Below, piece after piece: positions 36,611 to 46,735 of a DNA stretch of 64,000 nucleotides (positions are counted from its first letter, which is position 1; every line of letters starts with the position of its first letter). The stretch comes from Cupriavidus basilensis (GTDB lineage Bacteria > Pseudomonadota > Gammaproteobacteria > Burkholderiales > Burkholderiaceae): contig NZ_CP062806.1 in assembly GCF_008801925.2 (NCBI RefSeq), positions 248,001 through 312,000 of the forward strand, in the 5' to 3' direction. A model generated the notes under the pieces. The model saw only the letters and a program-made list of their open reading frames with translations. It did no database searches and was not told the DNA's origin. Position numbers and translations under genes: made by a program.

Positions 36611-39600
36611 GCTGCCTCCTTCGTTGCCACGCTTTGCGGCGCTACGATGACGACTTCCTGCCCGGCGTTGACAGGGGCGCCTTCCCGGCAGGCCACGCGC
36701 CAGGCGTAGCCGGCGCAAGGCGCCGTGATGGCAAACTCCATCTTCATCGATTCCACGATGGCCAGTGTGTCGCCCTCGGCCACCGCGTCGCCTTCCTGCA
36801 CCAGCACGCGCCATACGCTGCCGGGTACCTGGCTGCACACCACATGGGCTTGTTCCGGGAGTTCGCCGGCGTTCGTCGCAGCGGCGGCGGGCGCCTGCGC
36901 TTCGTCCACGTACTCGGCTTGCCCGAGCGTGCGCCAGCGTTCCCGCTCCGCGCCGAACGCGGCTTGCTGGCCTTGCCTGAACGCGGCGATATCCGTTGCA
37001 TGTTTGTCCAGGAAGCGACGGTAGTCGCGCATGCCAAAGGTGCCTTGCTCGATGCGCAGCGGATAGCGGCCCGCGGGAAAGTCGCGCCGGATCCTGGTGA
37101 GATCGTCTTCGCTGACAGGATAGAAGCGGATCCGGTCGAAGAAGCGCAGCAGCCACGGCTTGCCCGCCTCGAAGTCCGCGGCGCCGTTGTGCGCGTCGCG
37201 CCAGCGGTTCCACATCTGCAGCGTGCGGCCAACGAACTGGTAGCCGCCGGGCCCCTCCATGCCGTAGACGCACATATAGGCGCCGCCGATGCCCACTGCG
37301 TTCTCCGGCGTCCAGGTGCGGGCCGGGTTGTACTTGGTGGTGACCAGCCGGTGGCGCGGGTCCAGCGGCGTGGCCACGGGCGCGCCCAGGTACACGTCGC
37401 CCAGCCCCAGCACCAGGTAGCTGGCATCGAAGACGATGCGCTGCACCGCCTCGATCGAATCGAGCCCGTTGATGCGGCGGATGAACTCGATATTGCTCGG
37501 GCACCATGGCGCGTCCGGGCGCACCGATTGCATGTATTTGTCGATGGCCAGCCGCGTGGCGCTGTCGTCCCACGATAGCGGCAGATACACGGTGCGCGAT
37601 GGCACGACGAGATCATCGGTGTCGCCCAGCGCCTCGTCCGTGGCCAGGATGGTGTCGATCAGTGCGGCACGCGCGAGCTGGCGCGGGTCGAAATGCACCT
37701 GCAGCGAGCGGATACCGGGTGTCAGGTCAACCACGCCGGCGAGTCGCAGGGCTTGCAGCGCGGCATGCAGCGCATGGATGCGCATGCGCAAGGCAATATC
37801 CAGCTGCAGCTCGCCCAGCTCCACCAGCAGGTAGCGGTCACCCGCCTGGCGCACGACCAGACCGGGGCGGCTGGCCAAGGCAGCGCGCTGGCGCAGGATC
37901 GGCGAGCCACGCTCGCTGGCGCGCGCGCTTGTGTCGGGCAGCAAGGCCGGCGGCGCGCTCAGCTCGTGCACCCAGCGGTCCTGCGCAGCCTGCCGCTGCG
38001 CGGCTTGCTCCTGCGTCACACCATGAAAGCGCACCGCGTCGCCCGGGCGCAACTGGCCGAGCTTCCAGCGCTCGGCGGCAATCACCACGGCCGGGCAGAC
38101 GAAGCCGCCCAGGCTGGGGCCATCCGGGCCGAGGATCACCGGCATGTCGCCGGTGAAGTCGATGGCGCCGATGGCGTAGGCGTTGTCGTGGATGTTGGAG
38201 GGATGCAGCCCCGCCTCGCCGCCATCGCGGCGCGCCCACGTTGGCTTGGGGCCGATCAGGCGCACGCCGGTGCGGCTGGAGTTGTAGTGCACCTGCCATT
38301 CGGTGCCGAAGAACGTGTCGATGTCGCCGCCGGTGAAGAAGTCCGGCGCGCCGTGCGGGCCGTACAGCACCCCGATATCCCAGGCGCGGTTGCCGCTGGC
38401 ATAGGCCGGGATCTGATCGCGCGCCAGCGCTGCTACCGGCTCGCCGGCGGTTTCACTGCCGATGTGCAGCATGTCGGCGGTGCGCAGCGTTCGGCCGGCA
38501 TGGCCGCCGAACTGGCCCAGCGTAAAGGTGGAGCGGCTGCCGAGGTAGTGCGGCACATCCATGCCGCCGCGCACGGCCAGGTAGGCGCGGCTGCCGCCGG
38601 TGGCCACCGCGCCCAGGCGCAGCACGCTGCCCGCGGCCACGCGGTGCGATTGCCAGGGCGCCAGCGCCACGCCATCCAGCGTGGCCGGCATGGGCGCGCC
38701 GCACAGCGCGATGACGGCGTCATGGTGAAAGCCCAGCGTCGGCCCGCCCAGCGTGCATTCCAGCCCGGCGGCGGTGGCGGCATTGCCGACCAGGCGGTTG
38801 GCCAGGCGGAACGCCAGGTCGTCCATGGGGCCGGACGGCGGCACGCCCACGTCCCAGTAGCCGGCGCGGCCTGGCCAGTCCTGCACCGTGGTCTGCACGC
38901 CGCCGTCCAGTACTTCGATCGCGTTGGGCCGGTAGGTGAAATCCGCCAGCGAGCGCGTGATGATGCGGCCGTGGATGAAATCGTCGCTGGCTGCCACCGC
39001 GCGCAGGTAGCGCAGGTTGGTCTCGATGCCCGCCAGCCGCGTCGTGCCGAGTGCCGCCTGCAGCTTTGCCACTGCGTCATCGCGGTCGGTGCCAGTGACG
39101 ATCAGCTTGGCGAGCATCGGGTCGTAGTGCGGCGGCACCTCGCTGCCCGCGCCAATCCAGGTGTCGACCCGGGCGTCTTCAGGAAAGCGCACGTCAGTCA
39201 GCAAGCCCGCGCTTGGCTGGAAGTTGCGCGCGGGATCTTCGGCATAGAGGCGCACCTGGATCGCAGCGCCGCGCGGCGCGGGGGCTGCCAGCGCGAAGTC
39301 ATCGCCGCGCGCCAGCCGCACCATCCATGCGACCAGGTCGATGCCCGTGACCTGTTCGGTCACGCCGTGCTCCACCTGCAGGCGTGTGTTGACCTCCAGG
39401 AAGTAAAAGGCCCCGGTGTCGGCGTCGAGCACGAATTCCACCGTGCCGGCGGAGCGGTAGCCAACCGCCCTGCCAAGCCGCTCGGCAGCGTCCAGCAGCG
39501 CGCTGCGCGTGGCCGCATCCAGCCCCGGCGCAGGCGTTTCCTCGATGACCTTCTGGTTGCGGCGCTGCGCCGAGCAATCGCGCTCGCCGAGGGTGACCAC

Positions 39601-40275
39601 CTTGCCCTGCCCATCGCCGAACAACTGCACCTCGATATGGCGGGCGCGCTCCACAAACTTCTCCAGGAACAGCCCGGCATCCTTGAAGTTGGCGCGCGCC
39701 AGGCGCTCCACCGCTTCGAAGGCGGGCGCCAGCTCAGCCTCACTGCGGATCAGCCGCATGCCGATGCCGCCGCCACCGGCAGTGCTCTTGAGCATGACGG
39801 GATAGCCGATGCGCAGCGCTTCGGCACGCGCGGCGGTCAGGCCGGGCAGCAGCCCGCTGCCCGGCAGCAACGGCACGCGGTGCTGTGCGGCCAGCGCGCG
39901 GGCCGTGTGCTTGAGTCCAAACGCGCGCATCTGCGCAGGCGTCGGGCCGATGAAGGCAATGCCGGCGGCTTCGCAGGCTTCGGCAAAGCCGGCGTTCTCC
40001 GACAGGAAGCCGTAGCCGGGATGAATGGCGCCGGCGCCGGTCTCGAGGGCGGCGGCCAGGATGCGCTCGGCATCGAGATAGCTCTGCGCGGCGGGCGCCG
40101 GGCCGATGCAGACCGCCACATCGGCTTGCGCAACGTGGGCCGAATCCACGTCGGCTTCGGAGTAGACGGCGACCGAGCGCAGGCCAAGCGCGCGCAGGGT
40201 ACGGATGATGCGGCAGGCGATGGCGCCGCGATTGGCGATCAGGACGGTGTCGAAGCGCTCAGATGGCGAGGACAT
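36607..40275 (-). CDS. Biotin-dependent guanidine (urea-type) carboxylase
   Basis: 1222 residues. Order: biotin carboxylase (ATP-grasp; start [17 protein letters not shown], loop [13 protein letters not shown]), allophanate-hydrolase-type subunit 2/1 (KipA/KipI-like) carboxyltransferase domains (about 460-1090), and a C-terminal biotinyl domain with the lysine in VESMKMEF (about residue 1178). This is the urea amidolyase large subunit architecture. Enzymes of this type located behind guanidine-I riboswitches and beside UAAP genes have been shown to carboxylate guanidine, so guanidine carboxylase is more likely than urea carboxylase. The 4-bp overlap with allophanate hydrolase supports one operon. 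Confidence 0.92.
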   Translation of the reverse strand: MSSPSERFDTVLIANRGAIACRIIRTLRALGLRSVAVYSEADVDSAHVAQADVAVCIGPAPAAQSYLDAERILAAALETGAGAIHPGYGFLSENAGFAEACEAAGIAFIGPTPAQMRAFGLKHTARALAAQHRVPLLPGSGLLPGLTAARAEALRIGYPVMLKSTAGGGGIGMRLIRSEAELAPAFEAVERLARANFKDAGLFLEKFVERARHIEVQLFGDGQGKVVTLGERDCSAQRRNQKVIEETPAPGLDAATRSALLDAAERLGRAVGYRSAGTVEFVLDADTGAFYFLEVNTRLQVEHGVTEQVTGIDLVAWMVRLARGDDFALAAPAPRGAAIQVRLYAEDPARNFQPSAGLLTDVRFPEDARVDTWIGAGSEVPPHYDPMLAKLIVTGTDRDDAVAKLQAALGTTRLAGIETNLRYLRAVAASDDFIHGRIITRSLADFTYRPNAIEVLDGGVQTTVQDWPGRAGYWDVGVPPSGPMDDLAFRLANRLVGNAATAAGLECTLGGPTLGFHHDAVIALCGAPMPATLDGVALAPWQSHRVAAGSVLRLGAVATGGSRAYLAVRGGMDVPHYLGSRSTFTLGQFGGHAGRTLRTADMLHIGSETAGEPVAALARDQIPAYASGNRAWDIGVLYGPHGAPDFFTGGDIDTFFGTEWQVHYNSSRTGVRLIGPKPTWARRDGGEAGLHPSNIHDNAYAIGAIDFTGDMPVILGPDGPSLGGFVCPAVVIAAERWKLGQLRPGDAVRFHGVTQEQAAQRQAAQDRWVHELSAPPALLPDTSARASERGSPILRQRAALASRPGLVVRQAGDRYLLVELGELQLDIALRMRIHALHAALQALRLAGVVDLTPGIRSLQVHFDPRQLARAALIDTILATDEALGDTDDLVVPSRTVYLPLSWDDSATRLAIDKYMQSVRPDAPWCPSNIEFIRRINGLDSIEAVQRIVFDASYLVLGLGDVYLGAPVATPLDPRHRLVTTKYNPARTWTPENAVGIGGAYMCVYGMEGPGGYQFVGRTLQMWNRWRDAHNGAADFEAGKPWLLRFFDRIRFYPVSEDDLTRIRRDFPAGRYPLRIEQGTFGMRDYRRFLDKHATDIAAFRQGQQAAFGAERERWRTLGQAEYVDEAQAPAAAATNAGELPEQAHVVCSQVPGSVWRVLVQEGDAVAEGDTLAIVESMKMEFAITAPCAGYAWRVACREGAPVNAGQEVVIVAPQSVATKEAA

Positions 40276-40395
40276 GGGGGTGGTTCCCTCGGGGCAGGTC
40301 GTCCTGCGGGAATCATCTCGGCTGCGGGTCGTCCCGCAGCGGCGCCCTTCGGGCGCGGAATGGACAAGCCGGTTCTGCGTACTGCGTACTGCGGG
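40276..40395. other. Intra-operon spacer with strong hairpins
   Basis: Two perfect hairpins lie next to each other: GCTGCGGG-TCGT-CCCGCAGC region (40321-40340) and GGCGCCC-TTC-GGGCGC (40341-40356), then a short repeat TACTGCG, TACTGCG (40388 area). They may stabilise or process the operon mRNA. No coding potential. Confidence 0.45.
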
Positions 40396-41082
40396 TTACG
40401 CGATCTGCGCGCGGGCAGCAGTCGCGGCATCCCACACGATGAACTCCACCGGCGTGGGGTTGTACGCGTTGCACGGGTTGTTGAGCTGCGGGCAGTTGGA
40501 TACCAGCATCCAGACGTCCATCTCGGCGCGCAGTTCCACATACTTGCCCGGGCCGGAGATGCCATCGGCAAAGCACAGGCCGCCTTCCGGCGTGACTGGC
40601 ACATTCATGAAGAAATTGATGTTGGGCACGAGGTCGCGCTTGCTCAGGCCTGCATCGGCATGCGCCATCGCCAGCAGGTAGTTGTCGCGGCAGGAGTGCA
40701 TGAATTTCTTCTGCAGCGCGTAGCGCACGGTGTTGCTCTCGGCCGCGCAGGCGCCGCCCAGCGTGTCATGGCGCCCGCAGGTGTCGGCCACGATGGTCAG
40801 CATCGGCCGGCCAGCGCTTGAAACCAGCACCGAGCCGCTGCTGAGGTAGATGCCGCCCTGGCGCAGCAGCGTATCGGTGGCGCTGTAGTGCTCGGCCACG
40901 TCATGCCGGTTGTAGAACAGCACGTCGGCGGCCTGGTTGCCTTCCAGGTCGACGATGCGCACGGTCTGCCCGGCGCGGATTTCGGCGAGCCAGGGTTCGC
41001 CCGCCGGCTGGCGGTGGCGCACAGCGGCATGCGCGGGGTCAAGCGGGCTCGTGCGCAGGGTGGCGGTGGCGGCGTTGGTCAT
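40396..41082 (-). CDS. Urea carboxylase-associated protein 1 (carboxyguanidine deiminase subunit type)
   Basis: 228 residues, DUF1989 family ([73 protein letters not shown]). The DUF1989 pair beside carboxylases was long called UAAP1/2; biochemical work on guanidine breakdown identified such pairs as CgaA/CgaB, which deiminate carboxyguanidine to allophanate. It lies between the other DUF1989 gene and the carboxylase gene, all co-oriented. Confidence 0.88.
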   Translation of the reverse strand: MTNAATATLRTSPLDPAHAAVRHRQPAGEPWLAEIRAGQTVRIVDLEGNQAADVLFYNRHDVAEHYSATDTLLRQGGIYLSSGSVLVSSAGRPMLTIVADTCGRHDTLGGACAAESNTVRYALQKKFMHSCRDNYLLAMAHADAGLSKRDLVPNINFFMNVPVTPEGGLCFADGISGPGKYVELRAEMDVWMLVSNCPQLNNPCNAYNPTPVEFIVWDAATAARAQIA

Positions 41083-41100
41083 ATCGATTCCTCGTGGTCT

Positions 41101-41907
41101 TCAGGACAGCGCGAACACATCGGCGTTGTGCAATGCCCGCGCGCATTCGGGGCGGTAGCCGCGGCAGAAGTCGTCAGCCGGGGCCGGGCCATTGCGCCAG
41201 GCCGCGACGCCCACCTTGCCGGGGGCGTAGCCGGGGCGCGGGTCCAGCGGATGCGGGGCGGTGGAGACGGCCACGATCAGGTCCATGTCGCAGCGCAGTT
41301 CCACCGAGCTGCCTTGCACCGGCTGGCTGGCATCGAAGGTGAAGTTGCCGTGCGCGTCCACGGCGATCTTGCTGAACAGGTTGACCGGCGCGATCAGGTC
41401 ACGCGCGCCGAGGCCGTACTTGCCGATTTCGATCAGCAGCCCGTCGCGGCCGGCGCGGTACATGGCATTGCGGTGTTGCCCGAAACGCTGCTCGCCGTAC
41501 TTTTCATGCAGGCGCGCGGCGTCCAGCAGGCCGCCGAACGGGTCGTGCCAGCCCAGCGTGTCGTGCGTGATCGAGGCCATGGCGCGGCCCATATCGCTCA
41601 TCAACACATGGCCGCGCGTGAAATGCGCGGTGTGCAGGGCTTTGCAGGTGTCGGGCATGCTGTAGCGCTCCAGCCTGTCATGCGCGGCATAGAGCACCAC
41701 CGAGCAGTTGGCGCGCGCATCCAGCGCGGCAAAGCGCAGGGCCATGCCGCGCGACAGGCGCCAGCTCCAGTGGCAGCCGCCGGGCAGGACTTCGCTCCAG
41801 GCCACCTGGCTGGCGGGCAGGTCGGGGGCAAAGCGGCGCCAGTGGTCGATGGCATCCACCGCGGCGTGCACGGACGGGTTCGCAAAGGCTTGTTCAGGGG
41901 TTTCCAT
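41101..41907 (-). CDS. Urea carboxylase-associated protein 2 (carboxyguanidine deiminase subunit type)
   Basis: 268 residues from METPEQAFANPSVHAAVDAID; the long upstream frame is the antisense-shifted shadow of the ABC ATPase gene. It is a second DUF1989 protein (PVNLFSKIAVDAHGNFTF, SVELRCDMDLIVAVST), related to but distinct from its neighbour. The two probably form a heteromeric deiminase acting on carboxyguanidine. Confidence 0.87.
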   Translation of the reverse strand: METPEQAFANPSVHAAVDAIDHWRRFAPDLPASQVAWSEVLPGGCHWSWRLSRGMALRFAALDARANCSVVLYAAHDRLERYSMPDTCKALHTAHFTRGHVLMSDMGRAMASITHDTLGWHDPFGGLLDAARLHEKYGEQRFGQHRNAMYRAGRDGLLIEIGKYGLGARDLIAPVNLFSKIAVDAHGNFTFDASQPVQGSSVELRCDMDLIVAVSTAPHPLDPRPGYAPGKVGVAAWRNGPAPADDFCRGYRPECARALHNADVFALS

Positions 41908-41930
41908 TCTGTTGGTCTCCGGGTGGCAAC

Positions 41931-42815
41931 TCAGGCCTGCGGCTCGGGCGCAAGGTCGGTCGATGCAGCATGCGAGAGCTGCTCGAGCAATTCGAAGTCC
42001 GTCTGCATGCCGGAGGTGGCGCGGATGCGCGCGAGCACCTCGCGCTTGAGGTTCAGGAATTCGGACGAGAGCTTCATCTCCTGTGTGCGCGCGGCCGGCA
42101 GCGGCACCTCGTAGACGGTGTCGATGCGTCCCGGGCGCGGCGCCATCAGGACCACGCGTTGCCCGAGGTAGATCGCTTCTTCCACATCGTGCGTGACGAA
42201 CACGATGGTGCTTTGCTCCAGCCGGTGCACGTGCAGGATCAGGTCGTGCATGACCTCGCGGGTTTGCGCATCCAGCGCGCCGAAGGGCTCGTCCATTAGC
42301 AGCACCGGCGGGCGGCTCATCAGCGCACGCGCAATGGCTACGCGCTGCTGCATGCCGCCCGACAGCTGGCCGGGGTAGGCATCCTTGACATGGCATAGCC
42401 CCATCAGGCGCAGCAAGGCATCGGCCCGGCCGGAGGCGGCTTCCACATCGGCGCTGGTCCGGCTGCAGGTGTTGACCTTCAGCTCGCGGCAGAAGCGGAT
42501 GTTCTCGATGACCGTCAGCCACGGGTACAGGCTGTAATGCTGGAACACCATCGCGCGCTGCGGGCCCGGGCCTTCGATCGGCTTGCCGTCGCACAGCAAC
42601 TCGCCCGCGCTGTGCGGCTCCAGGCCGGCGAGTGAGCGCAGCAGCGTGGACTTGCCGCAACCGGATGCGCCCACCAGCGTGACGAACTCATTGTTGGCGA
42701 TATCCAGGTGGATGTCCTGCAATGCCGCCGGGGGCGTGCCGTCGCGCGGCTTGCCGTGGCCGAAGAATTTCCATACGCCGCGCACGCGCAGCTTGGGCGA
42801 TAGGGTCATGGACAT
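41931..42815 (-). CDS. ABC transporter ATP-binding protein (NitT/TauT type)
   Basis: 294 residues. Walker [11 protein letters not shown]-loop FQHYSLYP, signature [15 protein letters not shown] and Walker [15 protein letters not shown] are all intact. It pairs with the following permease and the periplasmic binding protein of the same operon and should power import of guanidine or a related cationic nitrogen compound. Confidence 0.92.
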   Translation of the reverse strand: MSMTLSPKLRVRGVWKFFGHGKPRDGTPPAALQDIHLDIANNEFVTLVGASGCGKSTLLRSLAGLEPHSAGELLCDGKPIEGPGPQRAMVFQHYSLYPWLTVIENIRFCRELKVNTCSRTSADVEAASGRADALLRLMGLCHVKDAYPGQLSGGMQQRVAIARALMSRPPVLLMDEPFGALDAQTREVMHDLILHVHRLEQSTIVFVTHDVEEAIYLGQRVVLMAPRPGRIDTVYEVPLPAARTQEMKLSSEFLNLKREVLARIRATSGMQTDFELLEQLSHAASTDLAPEPQA

Positions 42816-42819
42816 GGCT

Positions 42820-43722
42820 TTAGCGCCTCGCGTGCAGGTAGGGAAACGCGCGCCGGTGCGTCCAGCGCAGCAACTGGTCGATCGCCAGGCCGATCACGCC
42901 GATCAGCAGGATGCCGGCGAAGATCTTGTCGGTCTGCAAGAAGCGCTGCGCCTTCAGGATCGAGAAGCCCAGGCCCGAGCTGGCCGCGACCAGCTCGGCC
43001 ACCACCAGGTAGGTCCAGGCCCAGCCCATGGTGATGCGCATCGTATCGAGCAAGGCGGGCTTGGCGGCGGGGACGATGACCAGCCGGATCACTTCGCCGC
43101 GGCTCGCGCCCATGGTCTGGGCCGCTTCGATCTGCGCCATCGGCACGCGGCGCACGTCCTCGGCCACCATCAGCACCATCTGGAAGAACGTGCCGATGAA
43201 GATGATGGCGATCTTGGCGCCCTCATCGATGCCGACCCACACCATCACCAGCGGGATAAAGGCCACCGCCGGCATATAGCGCACGAAATCGGTCAGCGGC
43301 TCCAGCAAGGCCTGCACGCTGCGGAACGTGCCGATCGCCAGGCCCAGTGGCAGGGCGATCACCGCGGACAAGGCCCAGCCCGTGACCACGCGCAGCGTGC
43401 TGATGCCGATGTCGCCGGCCAGGCCCTCGTCGGCATACCAGCCGCGCAGCCGTTGCAGCACCTGAAAAGGGCCGGGCATGAAGACCGGCTCGACCCAGCC
43501 GCTGACAGCCAGCCAGGCCCAGGCCACCAGCGGCAGCAGCAGGCCAAGGCTCACCAGCGCCGCCGTGCGGTGCGTCGGGATGGCGCTGCGTATGCCCCAC
43601 CACGGCTGGCGTTTTGCGTGGAATGCCGGCGTGGCGGGCGTGGCGTCGGCCGTGGCCGCCGATGGGGGCAGTACTTGGGCAATGCGCGCGGTGGCGGGCA
43701 GGCGTGCTGTGTTCTCGCTCAT
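42820..43722 (-). CDS. ABC transporter permease (NitT/TauT type)
   Basis: 300 residues with about six hydrophobic segments and the EAA-type loop (EAAQTMGASRGEVIRLVIVPAA). The N-terminal 40 residues are an Ala-rich cytoplasmic extension. It is separated from the ATPase gene by only 4 bp and from the receptor gene by 7 bp. Confidence 0.9.
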   Translation of the reverse strand: MSENTARLPATARIAQVLPPSAATADATPATPAFHAKRQPWWGIRSAIPTHRTAALVSLGLLLPLVAWAWLAVSGWVEPVFMPGPFQVLQRLRGWYADEGLAGDIGISTLRVVTGWALSAVIALPLGLAIGTFRSVQALLEPLTDFVRYMPAVAFIPLVMVWVGIDEGAKIAIIFIGTFFQMVLMVAEDVRRVPMAQIEAAQTMGASRGEVIRLVIVPAAKPALLDTMRITMGWAWTYLVVAELVAASSGLGFSILKAQRFLQTDKIFAGILLIGVIGLAIDQLLRWTHRRAFPYLHARR

Positions 43723-43729
43723 GGCTGTC

Positions 43730-44743
43730 TCACTTCAGCGCGTCGGCCAGCAGGCTGGCATCGACGCCGCGCGCCGGGTCCGGCTTGGCGTCGATCAGCT
43801 TGTTCTCCAGCAGGAATGCTGCAATGGCCGGCGTGACGGCCTGCAGCGAGGTGGCTTGTGCCGGGTCCAGCGCGCCATGGTTCGCGCCGACATCGAAGAA
43901 CTTCGTGCCGGGCAGGAAGACGCTGTACTCGTCGGGCTTCATGCTGACCACCTTGGCCATGATCCTGGCCGCCTCGGCGGGTTGCTCGCGGATGAACTTC
44001 TCGGTGTCGAACCAGGCGCGGATCATGCCGACCAGGTCGCGGCGCTTGGCGCGGATCGCCTTCTCTTGCGCGACCAGCAGGTCCGGGATCAGGCCCGGCA
44101 TGTCCTTGGAGGTGAACAACGCGCGGCCCTTGCCGCTGCGCGTGATCTGGTCGATCCACGGGTTCCAGACTACCGCCGCGTCCACGCGGCCGGTCATGAA
44201 CGCTGCGGCAGCATCGCCGGCCGAGAGGTTGGTGATCTTGACGTCGGAGGGTTTGAGGCCGTTCCTGGCCAGCGCCGTGACCAACACGAAGTGCGAGATG
44301 CTGTACTGCTCCAGCGCAACGGTTTTGCCCTTGAGGTCAGCGAAGGACTTGATCTTGCCGCTGACCACCAGCGCATCGTTGCCCGAGGAGTTGTCGTTGA
44401 CCAGCACGGCCTTGAGCGGCAGTCCCTTGGCCAGCGGCCCGAGGGTGTCTGACCAGGTCTGGGAGTTGGCGTCGAGTTGCCCTGAGGAGAGTGCTGCGAT
44501 GGAGTCGGTGTAGTTGGCGAACCAGACCAGCTTCACGTCCGCGCCATGCTTCTTGAAGAATCCCTTTTGCTCAGCGACATACCAGGCAACCCATCCCGGC
44601 CAGTCGGAGACACCGACCTTGATTTCGGCCTTGGCCGGGCGCGCACCGGTGAGGCCAACGGCAAGCAGCGCAGCGCCCAGCAGGCCGGCGCACATACGCC
44701 GGAACGGGCGTCGCGAAGGACGTGAAAAAGGAAATGCAGGCAT
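43730..44743 (-). CDS. Periplasmic substrate-binding protein of guanidine/urea-type ABC importer
   Basis: 337 residues from MPAFPFSRPSRRPFRR; an upstream ATG in frame (44785) overlaps the riboswitch tail and is less likely. A signal peptide ends near ARPAKAEIKV. The mature domain (GVSDWPGWVAWYVAEQKGFFKKHG) is a NMT1/SsuA-type receptor. First gene after the guanidine-I riboswitch, so its expression should rise with guanidine. Confidence 0.9.
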   Translation of the reverse strand: MPAFPFSRPSRRPFRRMCAGLLGAALLAVGLTGARPAKAEIKVGVSDWPGWVAWYVAEQKGFFKKHGADVKLVWFANYTDSIAALSSGQLDANSQTWSDTLGPLAKGLPLKAVLVNDNSSGNDALVVSGKIKSFADLKGKTVALEQYSISHFVLVTALARNGLKPSDVKITNLSAGDAAAAFMTGRVDAAVVWNPWIDQITRSGKGRALFTSKDMPGLIPDLLVAQEKAIRAKRRDLVGMIRAWFDTEKFIREQPAEAARIMAKVVSMKPDEYSVFLPGTKFFDVGANHGALDPAQATSLQAVTPAIAAFLLENKLIDAKPDPARGVDASLLADALK

Positions 44744-44801
44744 GGTTCGGCTCCGATCGGCGGTGACAAATGGCAGGGAAGCCACCTCTCAACGAAGTGA
44801 A

Positions 44802-44912
44802 CCTCCCGGGCTTTTGTCCCGCCGTGGAGCCTGGGCGCGAACTAGCGCGCCTGAGGCCGGTTGCTCTCGGACCAGGCATCGTGCGCATGGCACGACCGGA
44901 ACCCTAGCTACC
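44802..44912 (-). promoter_or_regulatory. Guanidine-I (ykkC) riboswitch
   Basis: The minus strand carries the conserved blocks of the ykkC class in order: CTAGGGTTCCG, CTGGTCCGAGAG, a hairpin (CAGGCGCGCTAGTTCGCGCC), and CACGGCGGGACAAAAGCCCG followed by GGAGG. These are the guanidinium-binding core elements. It lies in the 5' leader of the ABC receptor gene. Immediately downstream, GGGAGG (44802-44807) can pair with CTTCCC (44776-44781), so the end of the aptamer could be sequestered in an alternative hairpin; no U-run follows, so translational or mixed control is possible. Confidence 0.92.
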
Positions 44913-44925
44913 CTTCGGTGAGCGA

Positions 44926-45490
44926 CGCTTGGCCGCTTCCCTGCGGGTTACTGAGCAAACGGCATGCCAGGCGCATGGAAAGCGCGCTGGCCGGCAAATG
45001 TGGCGCTGAATGCCTAAAGTCAGGTGCGAATTTTGGATCTGCCTGGCTGAATGCCATCGCTTGGTGCGCGGGTGGTGCCCGCGCGCACCGTCAGGGTGCG
45101 CGTGATGTGGCGCTTCCGGTGCGCGGGCCTGATCCGGTCACGCCGCCAGCTTGCTCAGGCTTTCCACGCCGCTATGTCGAGAATTATGCGCTGGGCCGCC
45201 GTCGTATGAGGCGCTGGGAAATGGATGCGCATCCAGACGAAGGGGAAGACGACTTGGAAGTTCCGGCCAGCAATCTGGTCCGGCGCTGGGGGCCAAATCC
45301 TGGCAGAAATGATGCCGGGGGGCATTCCGCCAGCAGTTCAGCGTCGGCGAGTTGCGGCCGGACAGTGCCGAGGCAGCCACGCGCGCCTGGCTGGCCGAAG
45401 CCTCGAGCCAGGCACTGCCGCGCTCGAGATCACCGCGGCCTCCCGCGCTGGCGTCGTCGGTGTCCATGGGCGTCTCATAATCGTGCAGAC
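44926..45490. other. Non-coding or decayed stretch upstream of the riboswitch
   Basis: Frames such as MRRWEMDAHPDEGEDDLEVP and EFSVGELRPDSAEAATRAWL look protein-like in pieces but are in different frames and lack starts, which suggests a decayed gene. It should also hold the promoter of the guanidine operon, which I cannot place with confidence. Confidence 0.35.
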
Positions 45491-45497
45491 GTTCACG

Positions 45498-45525
45498 GTT
45501 TAACATAATAAACGTTATGTGATTC
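45498..45525. other. dif: dif-like XerC/XerD recombination site
   Basis: GTTTAACATAA (45498-45508), a 6-bp centre TAAACG, and TTATGTGATTC (45515-45525). Read on the minus strand the right arm is TTATGTTAAAC, which matches the XerD arm of E. coli dif (TTATGTTAAAT) at 10 of 11 bases, and the left arm GAATCACATAA matches the XerC arm at 7 of 11, with an equal 6-bp spacer. It is either the chromosome-dimer resolution site of this replicon or the attachment site of a Xer-dependent element. Confidence 0.75.
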
Positions 45526-45658
45526 AAGGGGCACAAAACGTGTGCTGCCGAGGAACACTCCCAGGTGTAGCCAGTCAAGATTGCCTTAGGGCGCCGGGAA
45601 CGGTACAGTTGGACTACCGGCTAGCAATGGCCAGCAACAGTAAGTTGGGAGCGAAAGC

Positions 45659-45949
45659 ATGACATCGAGGGATGACGAGCGCAACGTTTTGGCCCGGTGC
45701 GCGGCCGCGTCGCGCGGTGACATCACGGTAGCTTTCGATCAGCGAGAAGCCAACGTTTTTCGTCTTGCCGCGATGGTGCTGCAGTCGCGTTTGCCAGTGG
45801 AATCCGTTCGCTTGATGCATGCAAGCGAGCAATACTTCCGTCTGTATCCGACCGATAAGGTGTCCAGCGCTGACGTGGTTCGGAAAGGCTGGGTATCGGG
45901 CTTGCCTCGGCTGCGCGATATGCTGACTATGCAGTTGCGGCCTCACTGA
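45659..45949 (+). CDS. Small hypothetical protein paired with a nucleotidyltransferase
   Basis: 96 residues (MTSRDDERNVLARCAAAS...). The start follows GGAGCGAAAGC. The stop is separated from the next start by a single base, so the two are almost certainly translated together. No domain recognised. In this arrangement it might be the partner (toxin or antitoxin) of the nucleotidyltransferase-like protein. Confidence 0.6.
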   Translation: MTSRDDERNVLARCAAASRGDITVAFDQREANVFRLAAMVLQSRLPVESVRLMHASEQYFRLYPTDKVSSADVVRKGWVSGLPRLRDMLTMQLRPH

Positions 45950-45950
45950 A

Positions 45951-46562
45951 ATGGCCGACAACGTCTCCTTCCACACGCGCACGGCACTTGCCGAGGGGCT
46001 TCGCGAGTTGTTCAAGCAGCTTGAACAGCGCCTTTCCCTTCGGCAACCCCTGACGGTCTATCTGGCTGGTGGGATGGCGGTGCACCTCTATACGGCAAGC
46101 CGAGTCACAACGGACGTTGACGCTGAGTTCGCTGGGCGGGTGCTGTTGCCTCAGGACGTGCTTGTGGACGTGGTCTTGGAAGATGGGACGCCTCAGGTCA
46201 TCTACCTGGACACAAACTACAATCCGACGTTTGCGCTAATGCACGAGGACTACCAGGAAGACTCTATACCGGTGGACCTGGGCCTGGATCAGATTCAGGT
46301 GCGCGTGCTTTCCCCCGTGGATCTCGCTGTCAGCAAAATCGCGCGACTCGCTGATAACGATCGCGAAGACATTCGCGCACTCGTTGCAGCTGGACTGACG
46401 TCGGCAGATGAGATAGAGGAACGTGCAACAAGCGCCCTTGGCGGTTACGTAGGCGGAATCGAGATGCTACGCCTCAACCTTCGCGACACACTTGAGATAG
46501 CGCGTGAAGAGGAGCGCATCGCCGCTTTGGTGGCGGGTACGAGGGAACGTCCTACGTTCTGA
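45951..46562 (+). CDS. DUF6036-like nucleotidyltransferase-fold protein
   Basis: 203 residues. LTVYLAGGMAVHLYTASRVTTDVDAEF (written here as its ends, residues about 35-60) carries the GG and the Asp-x-Asp (D55, D57) of the nucleotidyltransferase fold, as in AbiEii/DUF6036 proteins. Such proteins act as toxins or antitoxins in abortive-infection or addiction-type pairs. It is coupled to the upstream small gene. Role inferred only. Confidence 0.72.
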   Translation: MADNVSFHTRTALAEGLRELFKQLEQRLSLRQPLTVYLAGGMAVHLYTASRVTTDVDAEFAGRVLLPQDVLVDVVLEDGTPQVIYLDTNYNPTFALMHEDYQEDSIPVDLGLDQIQVRVLSPVDLAVSKIARLADNDREDIRALVAAGLTSADEIEERATSALGGYVGGIEMLRLNLRDTLEIAREEERIAALVAGTRERPTF

Positions 46563-46735
46563 CCGTTGCAGAGGCAGCGCAACGCCCCCGGCGCCCCACC
46601 TCTCCAGGCCTGCTGCCGCCCTACCACGCCACGGCTGCCCTTCCCTGCCACTGCTCGCCACGTCGCCATCGTCGAATGGTCGAGTCTCCCTGGCCAGCCG
46701 GGTCCCCAATCTTCAGCAAACCTGCCTAGCCCGCG

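Noticed and set aside
35219..36709. 496-codon plus-strand frame
   Set aside because: Antisense to allophanate hydrolase, composition typical of a shadow frame.
37693..40821. 1042-codon plus-strand open frame antisense to the carboxylase
   Set aside because: It has no domains or ribosome binding site and the opposite strand encodes a complete biotin carboxylase; it is a GC-rich shadow frame.
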